DNA from: Leuctra nigra
Taxonomy: Eukaryota; Arthropoda; Insecta; Plecoptera; Leuctridae
DNA length: 64,000 bases
Direction: 5' to 3'
Assembly: GCA_934045905.1 (NCBI GenBank)
Contig: OW203763.1
Location: 21,937,108-22,001,107 of the forward strand
In this document: positions 26,301 to 39,578 of the stretch, piece after piece
Layout of the letters: the number at the start of each line of letters is the position of its first letter
How positions within the stretch are numbered: position 1 is the first letter of the stretch
Translations under genes and position numbers: made by a program
The notes under the pieces: model-generated
Database searches by the model: none
Seen by the model: the letters and a program-made list of their open reading frames with translations, nothing else
What the model was told of the DNA's origin: nothing

Positions 26301-29300
26301 TATTATAAGAATTCAATAAAGTTCATATGTATGTATTTAGATGATTTGTCAATATTTTAAGTACTATTCAGATCAGTTGAAAAAATTATTACAGAATAAT
26401 ATCAATATCGTTTGCTGTTCAGTTAATAAAGAAATAATTATAATTAGGTATTCATTGCGTTTTAATTCAGATCAGAAAAAAAATTACTAACTTATTGTCA
26501 ATATCGTATGCAGCTCGGTTTTTAATTATTAACAGTACTCATTTGCTGTCCAGTTCAGAAGAATTTACAAAATAATTATCAATATTATTTGCTGTTGATA
26601 TGCTATACAGTTTAAAATATTTAATTTAGATAAATTATTAATTTGATTGTTTTTAATTCAGCAAAATAAATCAGAAATCATTATCAATATCAATTATGTG
26701 TCATTATTCTAACACCGCCTTGGAAATGTATCTATACATTAGTGGTATATAGATACAATTTTTTTATATTGTATCTGTATCTAGATACGATTTATAATTT
26801 GTATCTATATCTGTATCTAGATACAAATATGCACCTGCATCTGCATCTGTATCTGTATCTATAGATTCAAATATCCACCTGCATCTGCATCTGTATCTAG
26901 ATACAAATATCCACCTGCATCTGCATCTGTATCTGTATCTAGATCCAAAAAAATCGTATCTGACCCAACACTGACTGGGAGAAACCATGAAAAACCGTCA
27001 GACAGGAAGGATGGGAGAGTGAATTGAACCACTTACTCAGTTCTAGTCCAGAGCGTTAGTCATCTCATAATGTTTTGAGAAAAATACACGGAGTTTCTTT
27101 CAAATCAAATAATAGTATGTCGATAAATATCTCATTAAAACAATCAACTTTAGATCATTTCTGTTGGGAAATCAGAGCGTGATGTTTCTAAGATGAAAGT
27201 CTAAACTGCAACCGGTCATATTGATTTATTATTTATATGATCATCTACGAAATTGTGACGCCATCTGTAGCTCATCGTCTTTGTTCTACGATATTTCATT
27301 CACTTTTGTCGGATTATTTACTATTCATTATACAAGATAAACAAATTTGAATTTTTAAATAATATTATTTAAATTTTACAACATTTTCTTATTAAATTTC
27401 ATGTTAGGGATTCGAACCACATTTTTCTTCTTCCGAAGATTGTCTTCTCCCTTATCTTTGATTACCGCTGGTAAGCGAGCATTGCTGTTTGCTACCGAGT
27501 TCAGCAAATCTGAAAAAAATATTGTTAACTGTATCAATGCCTATTATATGGAAACTTTCGAACAACTATTCAACACGAAGGTCGAAGGAATCATGACTGA
27601 ATTCATTACGGCGAGATAAGATCATCGAATTTTCTTTATCTTTTGGCTAGATTAATGACGCACTTTCTACAACATGTTGAAGGCGTCTGTGAATACTAAT
27701 GATGATTTACAGAATGCCACAATGGTTTGATATCAATCACCTGGCATCGAGTGGGAAAAGCTCACAGCGTAAAACGTAATCTTTCTCATATTCCGGTTTT
27801 CCTTGAGCGGTTGTTAAAACGACGATGATCCATGATCAGTATAGCCAACACCTGGCATCGAACGGGAATAACACTATGAATGAACGCGTGGTGAACTGAT
27901 CAGCTATATCAATATTTCACGTTAGGTATTTTACTAGAAGAAAAGTAACATCTGACTTTTGATACTCGTATACCTATAGGTAGTATTCGTATTTATTACT
28001 AAATTATTTGTCTGATGTATGATTTTATGACCTATACCTACGGTATTTTGTTTGTAAGCAAGCGTCCGTCAGGATGCCGGTCGTAAAAAAACAACTACGT
28101 AATTAAACCGATAAAATAATAATCATATCTTGTGTTTCCAATGATTTCATAGCTCGTTAAGTATTTGTTTTCATCATATCAAATGCAAATGTCAGATGCA
28201 ATGTGTCACTCTACTCTACTTACCCTCTTTTTATTATAAGCAAAGAAAGTGATAATTTGGCTTATTGCCAATGATATTTTATTGCACTACCTACTTGAAA
28301 GTAATAACATTTCTAAACACAGACGAAAAAAGTATTGGCCACTAGGTATGTTAAAGTTTAGATTACTATTGATTTTCATGAATAAGGTATTTATGTAAGT
28401 GTCGAACGCTTATGAATCGTCGTCAAAATACTGATAATGTTTGAGAGACGCAGGTTTGTTTCTCTGCTGTTTAAATGTCTAATTTTATATCGCTGATTCA
28501 ATGACTTTATGTTCCTTTCTAGAAGGTTTCGTTCTAGAGTTTGAAATTATGAAATAATAAATTATCAAAATTCATTTGACTTGATAGGTACAAACTTCTA
28601 CTAGAAGTTAAAAATTATTAGATATCGATTTGTATTACAAATCGAACTGATACGAGCAAAGCTCAAAAGCTCAAAATGCTCAAAATGTTGAGCAAATTTT
28701 CATTGCATTTTCCATTTTCTTTCAGAGCCTCATGCCACAAAATGTTGCTCTTCTGATTTCCGCGAGCTCCTACAGAAGGAGACTCGCAGTTCAACTTGTT
28801 ATCCAATTGAGTTGCCCCACGATGATCCCATCTACTCCAAGATCGGTCAAAGATGTATGAACTTCGTACGATCTACAACTGACATTAATCAAGGATGCAA
28901 CAATAACGGAAAGCCAGCAGAGCAAGTGAGTGAAATTCAAAAATACATTTTTCAGTGATCTATCGCGTAAATGTGCATCTACAGAAAGAACTGCAGTTTA
29001 AAAGCGAAACACCCAAGTAAAATAAATGTGTGCCTACTATCATATAACAAAATGGAAATACCTACAAACAATCTATACATTAATTAAATTCTAATTCCGG
29101 CCCTTTATCATCTGACAAATACCTGTAAGTTTGGGACTATTCAATGATTAATATACAAATAGTTCGGTTACATTTTCGGTCAATAGGTAAATTTAGCGAG
29201 GTATATAGGCACGTGGAATATCCCAACGTCTGGTATATTGGATACCTCGGTTCTCGTCAGATCACCGAGGTTAAGCAACATTGAGCGCGGTCAGCGGTTG

Positions 29301-32300
29301 GACGGTGACCAAGGTATTGGACGGTGACCATTCAACTCTGCCTTGCCAGGTTGCTGCCGTTGGGCCAGAGAGACTGGGGTGTTTGGGGGTTAGTGTGACG
29401 ACCTCCCTCCACCTGTTATCAGTCTCTCGACGGCGCGGGTTGTGGAGGCTCGTGCCATTGATATAATGAAACTCTTGTTAATATATTTGTCCGTGCTGTA
29501 ATGTCACACCGTCCTTCGGATGGGACGTTAAGCCATTGGTCCCATTGGTATTTCGTCAAAAGTAGGCTTCATACCTCTACCGGGTTTCCTCTCCTCCCTT
29601 CTCTATTACATTCTCACTAGTGGAACCTCGGCTCTGTTGAGAATATAGGCTTAATAATAATAAAAAAAAAACTGATAAAACCACCTGAATAATTAATTGC
29701 AAATTTAGCAATTTTGTTTACCGAAAACAAAAGTTAACTAATTGGTATTTTCAACCGATAAAATATCGCCCTTTATGGAAATTTTACAGATCTATTAAAA
29801 TGTGTGTAATTTTTTAAAATTAATATAAAGGGAAAATTTTACATCTCATCACCAAAAATTCCTGCTTACTTTATGCTAATAGGAAACAATAGGAATCATA
29901 CCTTGCTGATTTGTGTCCAGAAAGCTGTTGAACAAGTTGGATATTTATCTACTGAAGATCGTGCAGGTAAAAATAATTACACAACACTCATCAGAGAAAA
30001 ATCGATTGTCGAGTAATCTGATTGACCAAAAAATATTTGATTTATAAGCTGATATTTTTCTTTGGACGAATGTAGACTTCAAATTATTATGAAGTCTACA
30101 CACTATGCGTTGCCATAGCAACATTGATGGTGGGGTCGTCCACCCATTCTAACGTTTTTCCTGCTTTTCCTTATTTATTAAAAGAGAATTTTCCTAGATA
30201 CCAATTTCATCGTTATTGGGATCCTTTGTTGACCCGATATATTCTCCAAAGGCACATGTATCATATTTCCATATTTTACAAATAACCATTTTTACAATAC
30301 TAAGTTGGTAAGTCAGGTTTACAATCGTACGTCGAAACTTTATGAAAAATATCTGATGAGATTACCTATAAATCGAAATGAAGTATTTGAATCCCTGCTA
30401 AAAAGAAATGTAAAATTACATGCATCGTATTCGTATTGTTGAAACTCTATAGTTCCTGACAAAAATTTTAAAATAAAATATATGTCATTGCAACAAATAA
30501 AGGAAATAGTAAGAAAAACAACAATAGCAACTGGAGTTCTTTACAGATTGTGGCAGTGACACATTACATGGATTTGTCATTGGTCTATGGTTCAAATCAA
30601 CAAACGGCAAATGACTTGCGTGAATTCCGAGGTGGAAGGTTGAGGGTGGAAGAACGTCATGGCGGTAAACCTTATCCACCAGCTGCAACTAATAAAACTG
30701 CATCGTGTGATCAAGTGGCTGATACTGAACCTTGCTATCAAACGGGTAAGTTGATGCATTTGCCATGAAAGTACAAGTTCAATGTCCTAGTAGGTAAACT
30801 AGTTGCATGCATACCTCGTTAATGATAGGACTGATTATTTAACAGAATTGGCCATGAAATAATAAGAAATCTAGTTCAATAACTAGTTCACTTTTTAGTA
30901 TTCAATGAAAGTTTATTCTAAGAAAGTGTCTCATTATTTTTTAATCTGCATTCCGGTTGGAGTTTTGAATGTTTGGAAAAATTGCATTAAAAAGCAGTGT
31001 TAGTTACAATCTAGATCTTTTAGTTCTTCTTTAGTGCACAAAAATCACGAGACCCATCATTCAGGTGATTAGTAAACTACATCTTTTCTGGTGGCCAAGG
31101 GTTCGAGCCCAAGGTAACTCGATTTAGTGTGATTTACATAATCATTCCATGCCAGTGCCGATTGTAATTCCATTTCATTGAAACATCACTTCCTACCGTC
31201 ATTCATTCTTGCAGTGTCATTTCCTCGTCATCTTTATACTATTCACAATACCATAGAACAATAAAATATTTAAAAGTCGCTTAAATTTAAGCGAAATTAA
31301 AAGATAATAAGTATTGTGATGATAATTAAAATAATATTGGTAACACAATGTACTAATTGCCAATTGGTATATTTTTTATATATTTTTCATAATCCTTATT
31401 AGTATTATTTTTATCAACTTATCTATATATTTAATCATTGTACCGAAAAAATATGAAATACTAAAAGTAAAAGGACGTGATGTTACATCCATAAAATACA
31501 TGCAATTTCCATGAAAATAAATAAATGCCTAGGGTAATTATTATTATATAAAATGTGTTATCGATCTACAGGTGATGCCCGAGCAAATCAGAATCCACAA
31601 TTGACTATTTTCCAAATCATCCTCCTCCGAGAGCACAACAGATTGGCAACCGCTTTGAATCAAATAAATCCTCATTGGGACGACGAAACTCTGTACCAAG
31701 AAGCAAGAAGAATAGCGATTGCTGAACATCAACACATCTCTTACTACGAGTGGCTGCCGATTTTCCTTGGTAAATCTACTTCAATTGCTTTGAATGTACG
31801 AGAATAGACTTTAGAATAGCGGTCCAAGTTTGATCCTCTAATGTTGGAGATGATTAGCCATTGTATTTACTAGCAAAATCATGTTTGTGGGAAGTTGGAA
31901 GGTAGGTATTTTATTGAGAATCAATTACATACTAAATTTAACTATCTTGGTTATGACCTGTTCTGTAATACGTAATATTATTTTATTTTAGGTCAGGTAT
32001 GCATTTAGTGAATCTATTATATATTTAAAAAACATCTTTTAATACCCTTCTGGAACAAAGAATAGATTATAATTTATAATGCAATACATTTATTTTCTGA
32101 AACTTCCTTGGATGTTTTCTGTAAAACAAAAATTATTAAGTATATTTCTTGCTTTCTTAATTTTGATGATTTACATTCCAAGAATTCGAGACCATTGCGT
32201 CAGTTTTCAACGATCATGCTGATGTACGTACTTCTGCTGTCATTCTGTCACGGTACTTAGTTTTAATTAGGATTATTAATGCGAGGAAAAAGTGAAAACG

Positions 32301-35300
32301 TTTTTATTTTTAACAACATAGAGATGTTCTATATTTGATACGTTTTGAGTAATTGTATTGTTGATTTTACGAGGATGAACTTTATGTTTTTAAAGATAGA
32401 TTTAACAGGATTGTTCAGTTTACTAAGATTGTAAAATGGTGATGAAAAATATTTTAAAATTTTATTAAAAAGTATACGATCTAGTTTAGACATAAATTTA
32501 AATATTACTTAACATAAGTAAAACATTGACTTAATTTTCTCTCTAACTTTTCAGACCGAAAATTTGTTTTTCACTTTTGTTGTTCACAATAGTTAATGTT
32601 CTAAATTCACTTTCTACGAAAGATTTCCCTGCGTTTTTTCTACGGAAGTGAGGTACTTGAGAGATGCCAGCCGATTAGCGTTTACGAACGCGTCTAATCG
32701 TCTTAACAGCCACTCGTGTGTGACAAACAGCGCAAGTGTTGCTTTTCAACTGTCTCCAAACCTGCGGACATTAAGAGCACAAGATACGTGACTTCCTGCC
32801 TCGCTCTAACTAGCAATTTAACGTGATTTGTTTTCTGTACAAACGAAAAACACGTACCATTTCTGTATTATTCTGATCACATGGTAGTGGCACAACATTT
32901 ATAAAAGTACTACTAGATGAAGAGATGATAGCCTTTCATGATGGCATTCGCCTTTTCTTGGAATAGTTAATATTGAATAGTCGTTAATAATCTGGATTTG
33001 CACTCTGGGTTAAATTCCCGAAAACATACCTGTCTTCCAATTACAAGTTATTTCGTGGTTTCTCAGTCGATAATTAAATGCTCGGAATTCGTATCACTAA
33101 TTGAAGCCACAGAAACTCCTTCCCCTCTTTTTAATTATATCCTAATAATTAGTACAAAAGTGAAATGACCTAACCTAGTTCGCTCCTAGCAAATATTATT
33201 TAAATAATTTTAACGTAATTTTAAATGTTCTCTTTTCTCTTTTTCCCAACTAGGGTGGGAGAATTCTAAACAACACGGTCTGATCTATGAGACATCACAC
33301 TTCACTGGTGACTACAATGGAAACATCGATGCATCTGTATTGAATGGACACGCTACTGCAGCGTTCCGATATTTCCACTCCAACATTGCTGGCTTCTTGC
33401 AGTAAGTGACGAGGACGACTAACGTGTATCTTATTCAACCATACCAAATGGAGTCAAAGACTGTCACTTAAGTATAATTATAATAATGTAAGAAAATGCG
33501 AAAGCTATGAGACCAAAACATTTAATAGAGTGATCTAGTTGAGAAATTATCTTGTTTGCAGGCTAAACCCATTTCCGTTGCAATACTTTTTTAAATATCG
33601 TCTATTTTTTTTTATCTTGCAACTGTAATTGAAAGTAATCTGTATTAACTAAAGACCACATTGCCATTTATAATTGATTTACGTAATAATTGCGTGTGAG
33701 TAAAGATTAACGGAGGCTTCGCACTTTAAGACAAGATCAGGTAGTTGTTCATGCAGAGTCACGATTGAAGCCATTCACTCGAATATGGTAATTTAGTTAC
33801 AAGTTTAAGATTGGAATAGACAGGATTACACTGCAGTTTTTGATTACATGAAATTATATGTCTGCATTAGATAATGATACTAGGCAATGCGGACAATTGT
33901 AGTCTAATTTGATTGCTACCTTAAATAGCAACTGCATGATAAACTCTAAAAAAAATCGTCTTCCTAAAGCGAAACAATTATTTTTCTCTTTTAGGAAACA
34001 AGAGTAGAATAGATTGTTGTTCAATTAAATTACAAAATAGATCAGGGACGTAATCGAACAAAAAACAAACAATTTCTTTATAATATACCTACAAGTAATA
34101 CTTTCCAATTGCGTATAACTAGAGTATAAATTCGTGCTTATGTCGTGTCGTGTCTTCAAAATCTCGAAGAAGTGACTTCTAACCTAGCATACTTTACCAT
34201 ACTATACTTTTATTATATTTGATAGCACAATAAAAACAAATTGGCTGCAATTGAAATGTCATAAAAAACAGAAAGTTCAAAATATAATAGCAAAATAAAA
34301 CATGCAAATTAACATGTTATTTGTGTGTTTCAGTTTATTCAGCGAGCATCGGCAAGGAGTGGATACTTTGAGATTGAGTGATCATTTCAATCGGCCAGAG
34401 GTGTTGGAACAAGGTGATAATTTCGACGGACTCATCAGAGGAATGACAACACAAAGTCAGCAAACTGCGGACCAATATTTCACGAGCGAGGTAAAGAATA
34501 ACATTTATTTTACAATAAATCTATATGTGGCCAATAGCGTTTGCAGATCCTCTATTTGTGTTCTCTTTGGTAGATCTAAATATGTCCTATTATTATTACA
34601 ATGCATCAAAGATATCAAACAACTGATCAATAATTTCTACTCACATATTTCACATCGATATATTTTCAACATCATTGCATCATTCAAAAAATTGTCATTG
34701 GGAGAAAAAATCATCTGTCCTATCTGTATCATCTGTATCTGTATGTTATGTGAAATTTGCCACTTCCATAAGGACTCCTACCAAACAGAATCGTTTTTGT
34801 TTCTCTGAATGTACAAACATGCAATAGTTGTGTTTTGTTCCTAGGCTCCTAATTTATTTTTTCACATTTTTTCTTAATACAAATATAAATATTTATGCAG
34901 ATATTTTGCAATTTTTAATATCGATTCAATGATGCTGGTGTCAAATCGTGTGTACTGATGCACATCGTATTTGGTCACACATTGATTTAGGCCTGGTGAC
35001 AGCTGATCTTGGTAGATGCCCATTGATGTATTTCATTGGCAAACGCTTGATCTTAACTCTCTGATCACGCTCTATATGTCAAACCAATCAAGCTGAAAGT
35101 TTTTATTGAAGTTTACATAAAACAATATATTTTTAGGTAAAATTGGGAATATTACAAACTGTCTAATGGATCCTTATTGATCTTATTGATACTAATTATT
35201 GATCATGACTCCATCCTTCTTATCATACTTCACTTTTCATTGTTATCACCCAATCATCCCCATTATGATGCTTTATGAACACGGTTATAAATTTTTTTAT

Positions 35301-38300
35301 TTATATTTGTTCCTTAATTCCGTTACGTACTAGGATACATCAATACCGCAATATAATTATTTTGTGAACTTGAATTTTTTTGTTTCTTTTAGATCACCAA
35401 GTTTTTGTTCCGCAACAACCAGCCCTTCGGCCAGGATCTACGAGCGATTGACATACAGAGAAACCGCGACCATGGTCTTGCATCATACAACGATTACAGA
35501 CAAAACTGTGGCATTCGGAAGGCCACTACATTCGCTGACTTTGGCGATTTGATTTCACAAGAAGTAAGTTGAACCTTTGCTCATCGATTGACGTCAATTA
35601 TGATGTTTATATAAATGGAATGCAGATAGACAATGTGGAACAACTCGACAGAAATGGAATTATATCGAATAATACTTTTCCAATTTAAAATTGATAGTTG
35701 GCTTTCTCTTGAGAGATCCGACTTCGTCTCGTCTGTGGTCTTGTTGATTAAGGATCATTGTGGTATTCTCAAATTTAAATAAAATGTATACGAATATTAT
35801 TTATTGGTCATGAACGCTTTTTATCAGTTCATATTTTTTTTAGTTTTCCATTAATAATTTGAAGTGAATAAAACATGTGGAAAGCTCATGACGCCATACT
35901 TTCCAAATCATCTCGGTAACAGTGCGTCGTTAATTAAACTTCTTCAAAGAAACCACTGAGTCAACTTTTAAGATAATACTGACAATACTAAAATAGTCAA
36001 TGATAAAAATTCATATACTTTTTTATGTAAAAAAAAACGTACACAATTTTATTATATTATCATGTTAATGATATAGAAAAAATCATTCGTTTAATTCAAA
36101 ATGTATAAGTGTTTGAAAAAATAGCATAATTTATTTTATTTCGTAAAAAAAAATTATTCTACATAACATATTTTTCCTCGTATTTAGATTGGGCACCGCT
36201 TTAATAAATAAGACTGTCATGATAGAGCGACATATAGCATAGACAAATAAAACATCTGCATACAATGTATTAACATTCAAATCGAAAAAGTAATGTTCGA
36301 TCTAAAACTTGAAATGATTGAACTATACTTTATTACAGTTTTAGAATTGGGTCGAGAGGGGGCCGGGGAATTGCATTTCCCTAAAGAGGTGCATTTCCCA
36401 TAACAATAATGATACTGACCAACAATATCCCCATATCTGGGATCATTTTCTGTAGGAGAGGCGTAAGTTTAACATCCTAGATTTATTTCGAAAGTGTTAC
36501 AAACCAAAAAAGCACTGTACCTATACTGAGTAGATCACATAAACTTACCAATTTAACATTAATAATTTTCAAATGGTGGAATTAAAATTATATTTAATCA
36601 AAATTTTAAAAAAATAATTACATTTTAGTACCTAATTTTAATATGAATTTGGCGCGATTTTCTCCCCATTCAACACAATGTATGCACATTGACGTAATGT
36701 CATACTTATATTACATATGTAATATCTTAAATAAGCTGAAGGATTTCTTCCCTGCATCCAGGAATTACGAGATATTTTCGAACTAAGAGTATTCCGATTT
36801 CGTGTTTTACTTTTTAATTTTTTTATTTATTGCACACAATTATACACAATACAATAAATACACAAATCTACAAACTATCCCACATAGCCAAAAGGCTAGT
36901 ATGTGGGAGACAAAATAATGTAAATAAACAATAAGCATACAGAAACAATAAAAATGACCAAGTGCGTAAACAATAAAGTAACATCAGATTTAACAGCCTA
37001 GTAGAAATAAGGAAGTAATACATATTGAAACAATCCATATTCAAAAATTAGTCATCATTAGGAAAATGGATCAATACCCGTTCAACCAAAAACATTCCTA
37101 GTAAATAACCACATCTTAATTTCTTTTTTTATACAATTGTATGTATCGAAATTTCTTAAATTTTGAGGTAAATTTTTGAAATTTTTGAGGTGCATACTTC
37201 ATATGCAAACTGCTGCTTTATGACAATGACTGTATGATATCTCAACCAATGTTCACTTTCAGAATATCGAGAAGCTGGCGTCGCTGTACGCCTCCCCAGA
37301 TGATGTCGATTTCACTGTTGGTGGTTCTTTGGAGGCCCATGTCGCGGGTACATTGGCCGGTCCGACTTTCCTCTGTGTCCTCACCGAACAGTTCTACCGC
37401 ACTCGAGTCGGTGACAGATACTTCTACGAGAATGGCGAACGACATCATACATTCTCAGTTGAACAACTTGCTGAAATAAGAAAAGCGAGTATATCGCGGT
37501 TCTTCTGTGACAATGGGGATAGCATCTATTCCATGCAGCCGCTAGGCTTCCTCAAGATTTCAGCGAAGTAAGTTGTCTAGAATTAAATAATGTCAGTATT
37601 TTTTCATTCAAACTTTGATTTCGTTCAATGTTTTAATATCAGGTTGCAACTATTCTCACTGTTTGTCTACTCTTCACTTTTCTCCTTTTATGTCCTCCCG
37701 AGCCTGAGCAAGTTGGCTCAGGCAGTAACGGTCAGGACTCCCGGGTTCGATTCTCGATTCTCGGGTTCAATTTAGTCGTCCGTCAAAAGGCAATTTCTGT
37801 GTAATTTTAAAGTAAAGACATCGCTCCATAAAAATTTTTATAAACAAATCCACAATATATACTTAAATATATTTCAGTAGAAAAGACCCATATAATGTCC
37901 TGTAGTTTGGAACTCCGGTTTTATCATGAGTGTTCAATTTTATGTTATCAGAGAATTAGCAAAAATTAACGGGAAGGTATTGAAAACTCATTTTGAATTT
38001 GGTTTCTATAACTTTTAAAATAGAGCACGTTTGTATTGTTTTCAATTGATTTCCTTATAACATATAAAAAATGTTAAAAAAAACGTACAAAAAAATAGAT
38101 CTGCAGTATCTATAGCTTAAAAATTATATGATAAGATAAGCATAAGATAACTTGGGGGAGACAACTCAATTTATCTCAAAAACTAGACACAAGAAATGTT
38201 TAAATTTTCAAGGGGTTGTGTATTTATGTCAAAGTAAATATAAATTATGAAGATCGATGATCGATCGATGGAGCCATCTTATGTATATACCACCACGACC

Positions 38301-38698
38301 ACCTCCTACTCACCTGCCATATTTCTTATCTCTTCCTCATCGTCACCATCATCATCATCATCATCACCTCCCAATCATCCTTATTCAACCACTTCCGCGA
38401 ATTAGCTCGAGTCATCTATCGGTCCTTCATTCTCCCAAGAACTCCTAATACCACTACGTTCCACTCCTCACTTTTTGCTTTATATTTTCACTTTCCATCT
38501 AGACATTTCAAGTAAATAGTGTATTCATAAATAGATTTTAATTTAGTAAAACCTGTAGATATTTGTTCTTAATCTGTGATTTCTTGTTTCAGGAATTCTA
38601 TAGTGCCATGTGATAGGTATGATGCTATACCTATTGTCAACCTAGAATTATGGCGTGAGGGGCCAGTATCACACGGATTCCATCCTTTCAAGAAGTAG
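20302..38698 (+). CDS. Gene B: secreted animal heme peroxidase, complete, 730 aa
   Basis: Coding exons: 20302-20404, 20873-21104, 24698-24894, 25651-25827, 28726-28925, 30547-30745, 31572-31769, 33254-33401, 34334-34490, 35393-35563, 37263-37567, 38593-38698 (TAG). Phases agree throughout. Residues 1-20 form a hydrophobic signal peptide. A His-rich low-complexity stretch is at about 65-85, then the domain from about 125. Seen: distal GQIITHD (Gln221, His225, Asp226), calcium site around Asp312/Ser314, catalytic Arg373 in GDARANQ, LREHNR, proximal His477 in AAFRYFHS, and IQRNRDHG at 558-565. Length fits single-domain insect peroxidases. The two acidic residues that ester-link heme in myeloperoxidase are Thr224 and Gln376, so covalent heme linkage is unlikely. 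The start codon follows a good acceptor at 20286, so at least one untranslated exon lies upstream. The exon 2 acceptor could instead be at 20854, adding six residues in frame. Confidence 0.9.
22474..22560 (-). repeat. SINE family 1 fragment at the minisatellite edge
   Basis: GGGAGGCGGTCGTGGCCTAT matches the SINE body. After a ~20-bp unrelated stretch, TTCAGGAAGCTCGGC then AGGGAACAGAACCTGGGACT matches the SINE tRNA head and runs straight into the 35-bp repeat units. Confidence 0.65.
22564..24288. repeat. 35-bp minisatellite with 350-bp higher-order repeat
   Basis: About 49 units, core GTTCAGGTCCAGGGAATAGC then ACCTGATACTCTAGA. Three variants (GGGAAT, AAGGAAT, GGGAACAGAGCCTGGG) recur in fixed order. 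Variant-C units at 23264, 23614 and 23964 are exactly 350 bp apart, with the same order of nine units between them. The edge units diverge (CAGAACCTGGGACTCC). It lies in gene B intron 2. Confidence 0.95.
25594..25613. repeat. Poly-C tract
   Basis: Run of about 13 C just upstream of gene B exon 4. Such runs are prone to sequencing-length error. Confidence 0.7.
25850..26000 (-). repeat. Degenerate SINE family 1 copy
   Basis: GCAGGCGTGGCCTATTAGTG, CCTTCCCCGCATTTGCC and a shortened tRNA-head region (GGGCATCGAACTACGGACC) match the family in inverted orientation. It is about 20 bp upstream of another, split copy. Confidence 0.65.
26018..27065 (-). repeat. SINE family 1 copy split by an inserted element
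   Basis: The SINE body is at 26018-26102 (GGCGGCCGTGGCTTATTAGT, CATTTGCCCGTCGACTAGG) and continues at 26974-27065 (ACTGGGAGAAACCATGAAAA, CAGACAGGAAGG, GAATTGAACC). The interruption is the hAT-type element at 26103-26973. Confidence 0.8.
26103..26973. mobile_element. 871-bp non-autonomous hAT-type element
   Basis: Terminal inverted repeats CATTGTTGGG (26103-26112) and CCCAACACTG (26964-26973); CAGTGTTGGG-type ends are characteristic of hAT elements. The flanking 8-bp duplication ACTAGGAA / ACTGGGAG agrees at 6 of 8 bases. Subterminal regions hold many GTATCTAGATAC palindromes and TATCTGTATC/CTGCATCTGCATC repeats. No transposase frame; a 74-codon minus-strand frame is just translated repeat. 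Confidence 0.85.
29219..29672 (+). mobile_element. 5S-rRNA-derived SINE
   Basis: Positions ~29223-29310 closely resemble 5S rRNA: TCGGTTCTCGTCAGATCACC, GAGGTTAAGCAACATTGAGC, GCGGTCAGCGGTTGGACGGTG. A GGACGGTGACC piece is duplicated. A ~330-bp body follows, including GTCCTTCGGATGGGACGTTA, ending in (TAA)n then poly-A at ~29649-29672. Head, body and tail fit SINEs of the 5S-derived class. It is in gene B intron 5, sense orientation. Confidence 0.85.
31060..31160 (+). repeat. Possible SINE relic with B-box
   Basis: GGTTCGAGCCC near 31099 is a perfect B-box match, but no A box is clear. Gene B intron 6. Confidence 0.3.
36808..37110 (-). mobile_element. Possible 3' end of a non-LTR retrotransposon
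   Basis: Read on the minus strand, a noncoding stretch with GCCTTTTGGCTATGTGGGAT ends in AATAAATAAAAAAATT-like sequence, a layout usual for LINE 3' UTRs. No coding part. Gene B intron 10; second copy at 52035-52337. Confidence 0.35.
37690..37775 (+). repeat. tRNA-like relic in gene B intron 11
   Basis: GAGCAAGTTGGCTCAGG then CCCGGGTTCGATTCTCG resemble tRNA D-arm and B-box sequences at roughly tRNA spacing. No foldable tRNA is evident. Second copy at 52917-53002. Confidence 0.4.
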
Positions 38699-39578
38699 AC
38701 GTAGATAATGTACATATTTTAATAAGTCAACTTAAAAAGTAGGCTAAACCTACAACTTGCCGTCGCTGGCATCATGTATCATCTTCATTTCACCTAGTGT
38801 CAAACCCAGTAAGGGATAAAGTCGTATTCATTAACGCGAGAAATTCACCCTTAAGTAGTTTTCTCTAAAGTATCACTGGAATATTGAGAATCATGTATTT
38901 AGTTGTTTCAAAGCGATGTTTTAATGACGATGGTGGTTCAAATGACTGATAAAACTTTGATTAAATGACATTTTTTATTTCATTTAAAATATGTTTTATT
39001 CCAATTCAATGTTTATTATGAATCATCATAAGACACTAATATGTATATAAATAGGTTAGAGAGACTAATGCGTAATCTTTCACAACGTCCTCATATTTTA
39101 TTACAATATGACTTTCTTCAATAGTAGAAATAGTATCTTTTTAATTCTAGTTACGGAAGCTGTTAATAAATAGTATTGTATTACAGAAGCTCCCTACATT
39201 GCAATTTTGTTACGATGTTATATTTATAAATTACGCTTCGATTAATAATATTGTTTCTATGAGAGTCAAATGTTTTAATTTCAACAATAAAGATATATGT
39301 TTCGTAATATTAGTTTTATAAAGAACCCGCTTTTCCCAATATGAAACGATGAAGTGTCCTAATTGAAAATTGATTGATCAGCAATGATTTTTATTGCATA
39401 CAGAAGTTAGTATTAAGTGCAGTTTTAACTACACAATATAAATGCCATCAGCAGTGACTTCATATGTCCCTCATTATTAAGGTAGTAGCAGTGGGGTTTG
39501 AATCGTCTTTGATCAATTTACTCGTATGTGTTACTCTTTCAACTTATTAGTATTAAATCGTACATTATTTTTATTATC
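38699..39578. other. Short spacer between genes B and C
   Basis: 880 bp, AT-rich. Holds the gene B 3' UTR with candidate AATAAA at 39165-39170 and 39286-39291, and must also hold the gene C promoter and 5' UTR. No open frame of note. Its second copy is 53926-54805. Confidence 0.5.

Noticed and set aside
26764..26988. Arg/Asp-rich minus-strand protein
   Set aside because: It is a translation of the TATCTG/CTGCAT repeats inside the hAT-type element.
27401..27619. 72-codon frame in gene B intron 4 as a small gene
   Set aside because: No recognisable motif and no support beyond length; such frames are expected by chance.
27690..27880. Repeated CACCTGGCATCGA..GGGAA motif as a mobile element
   Set aside because: Two short similar stretches about 130 bp apart, without defined ends; too little to call.
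29223..29310. Functional 5S rRNA gene
   Set aside because: The internal promoter has substitutions and a duplicated segment, the 3' part is missing, and it is followed by a SINE-like body and A-rich tail.
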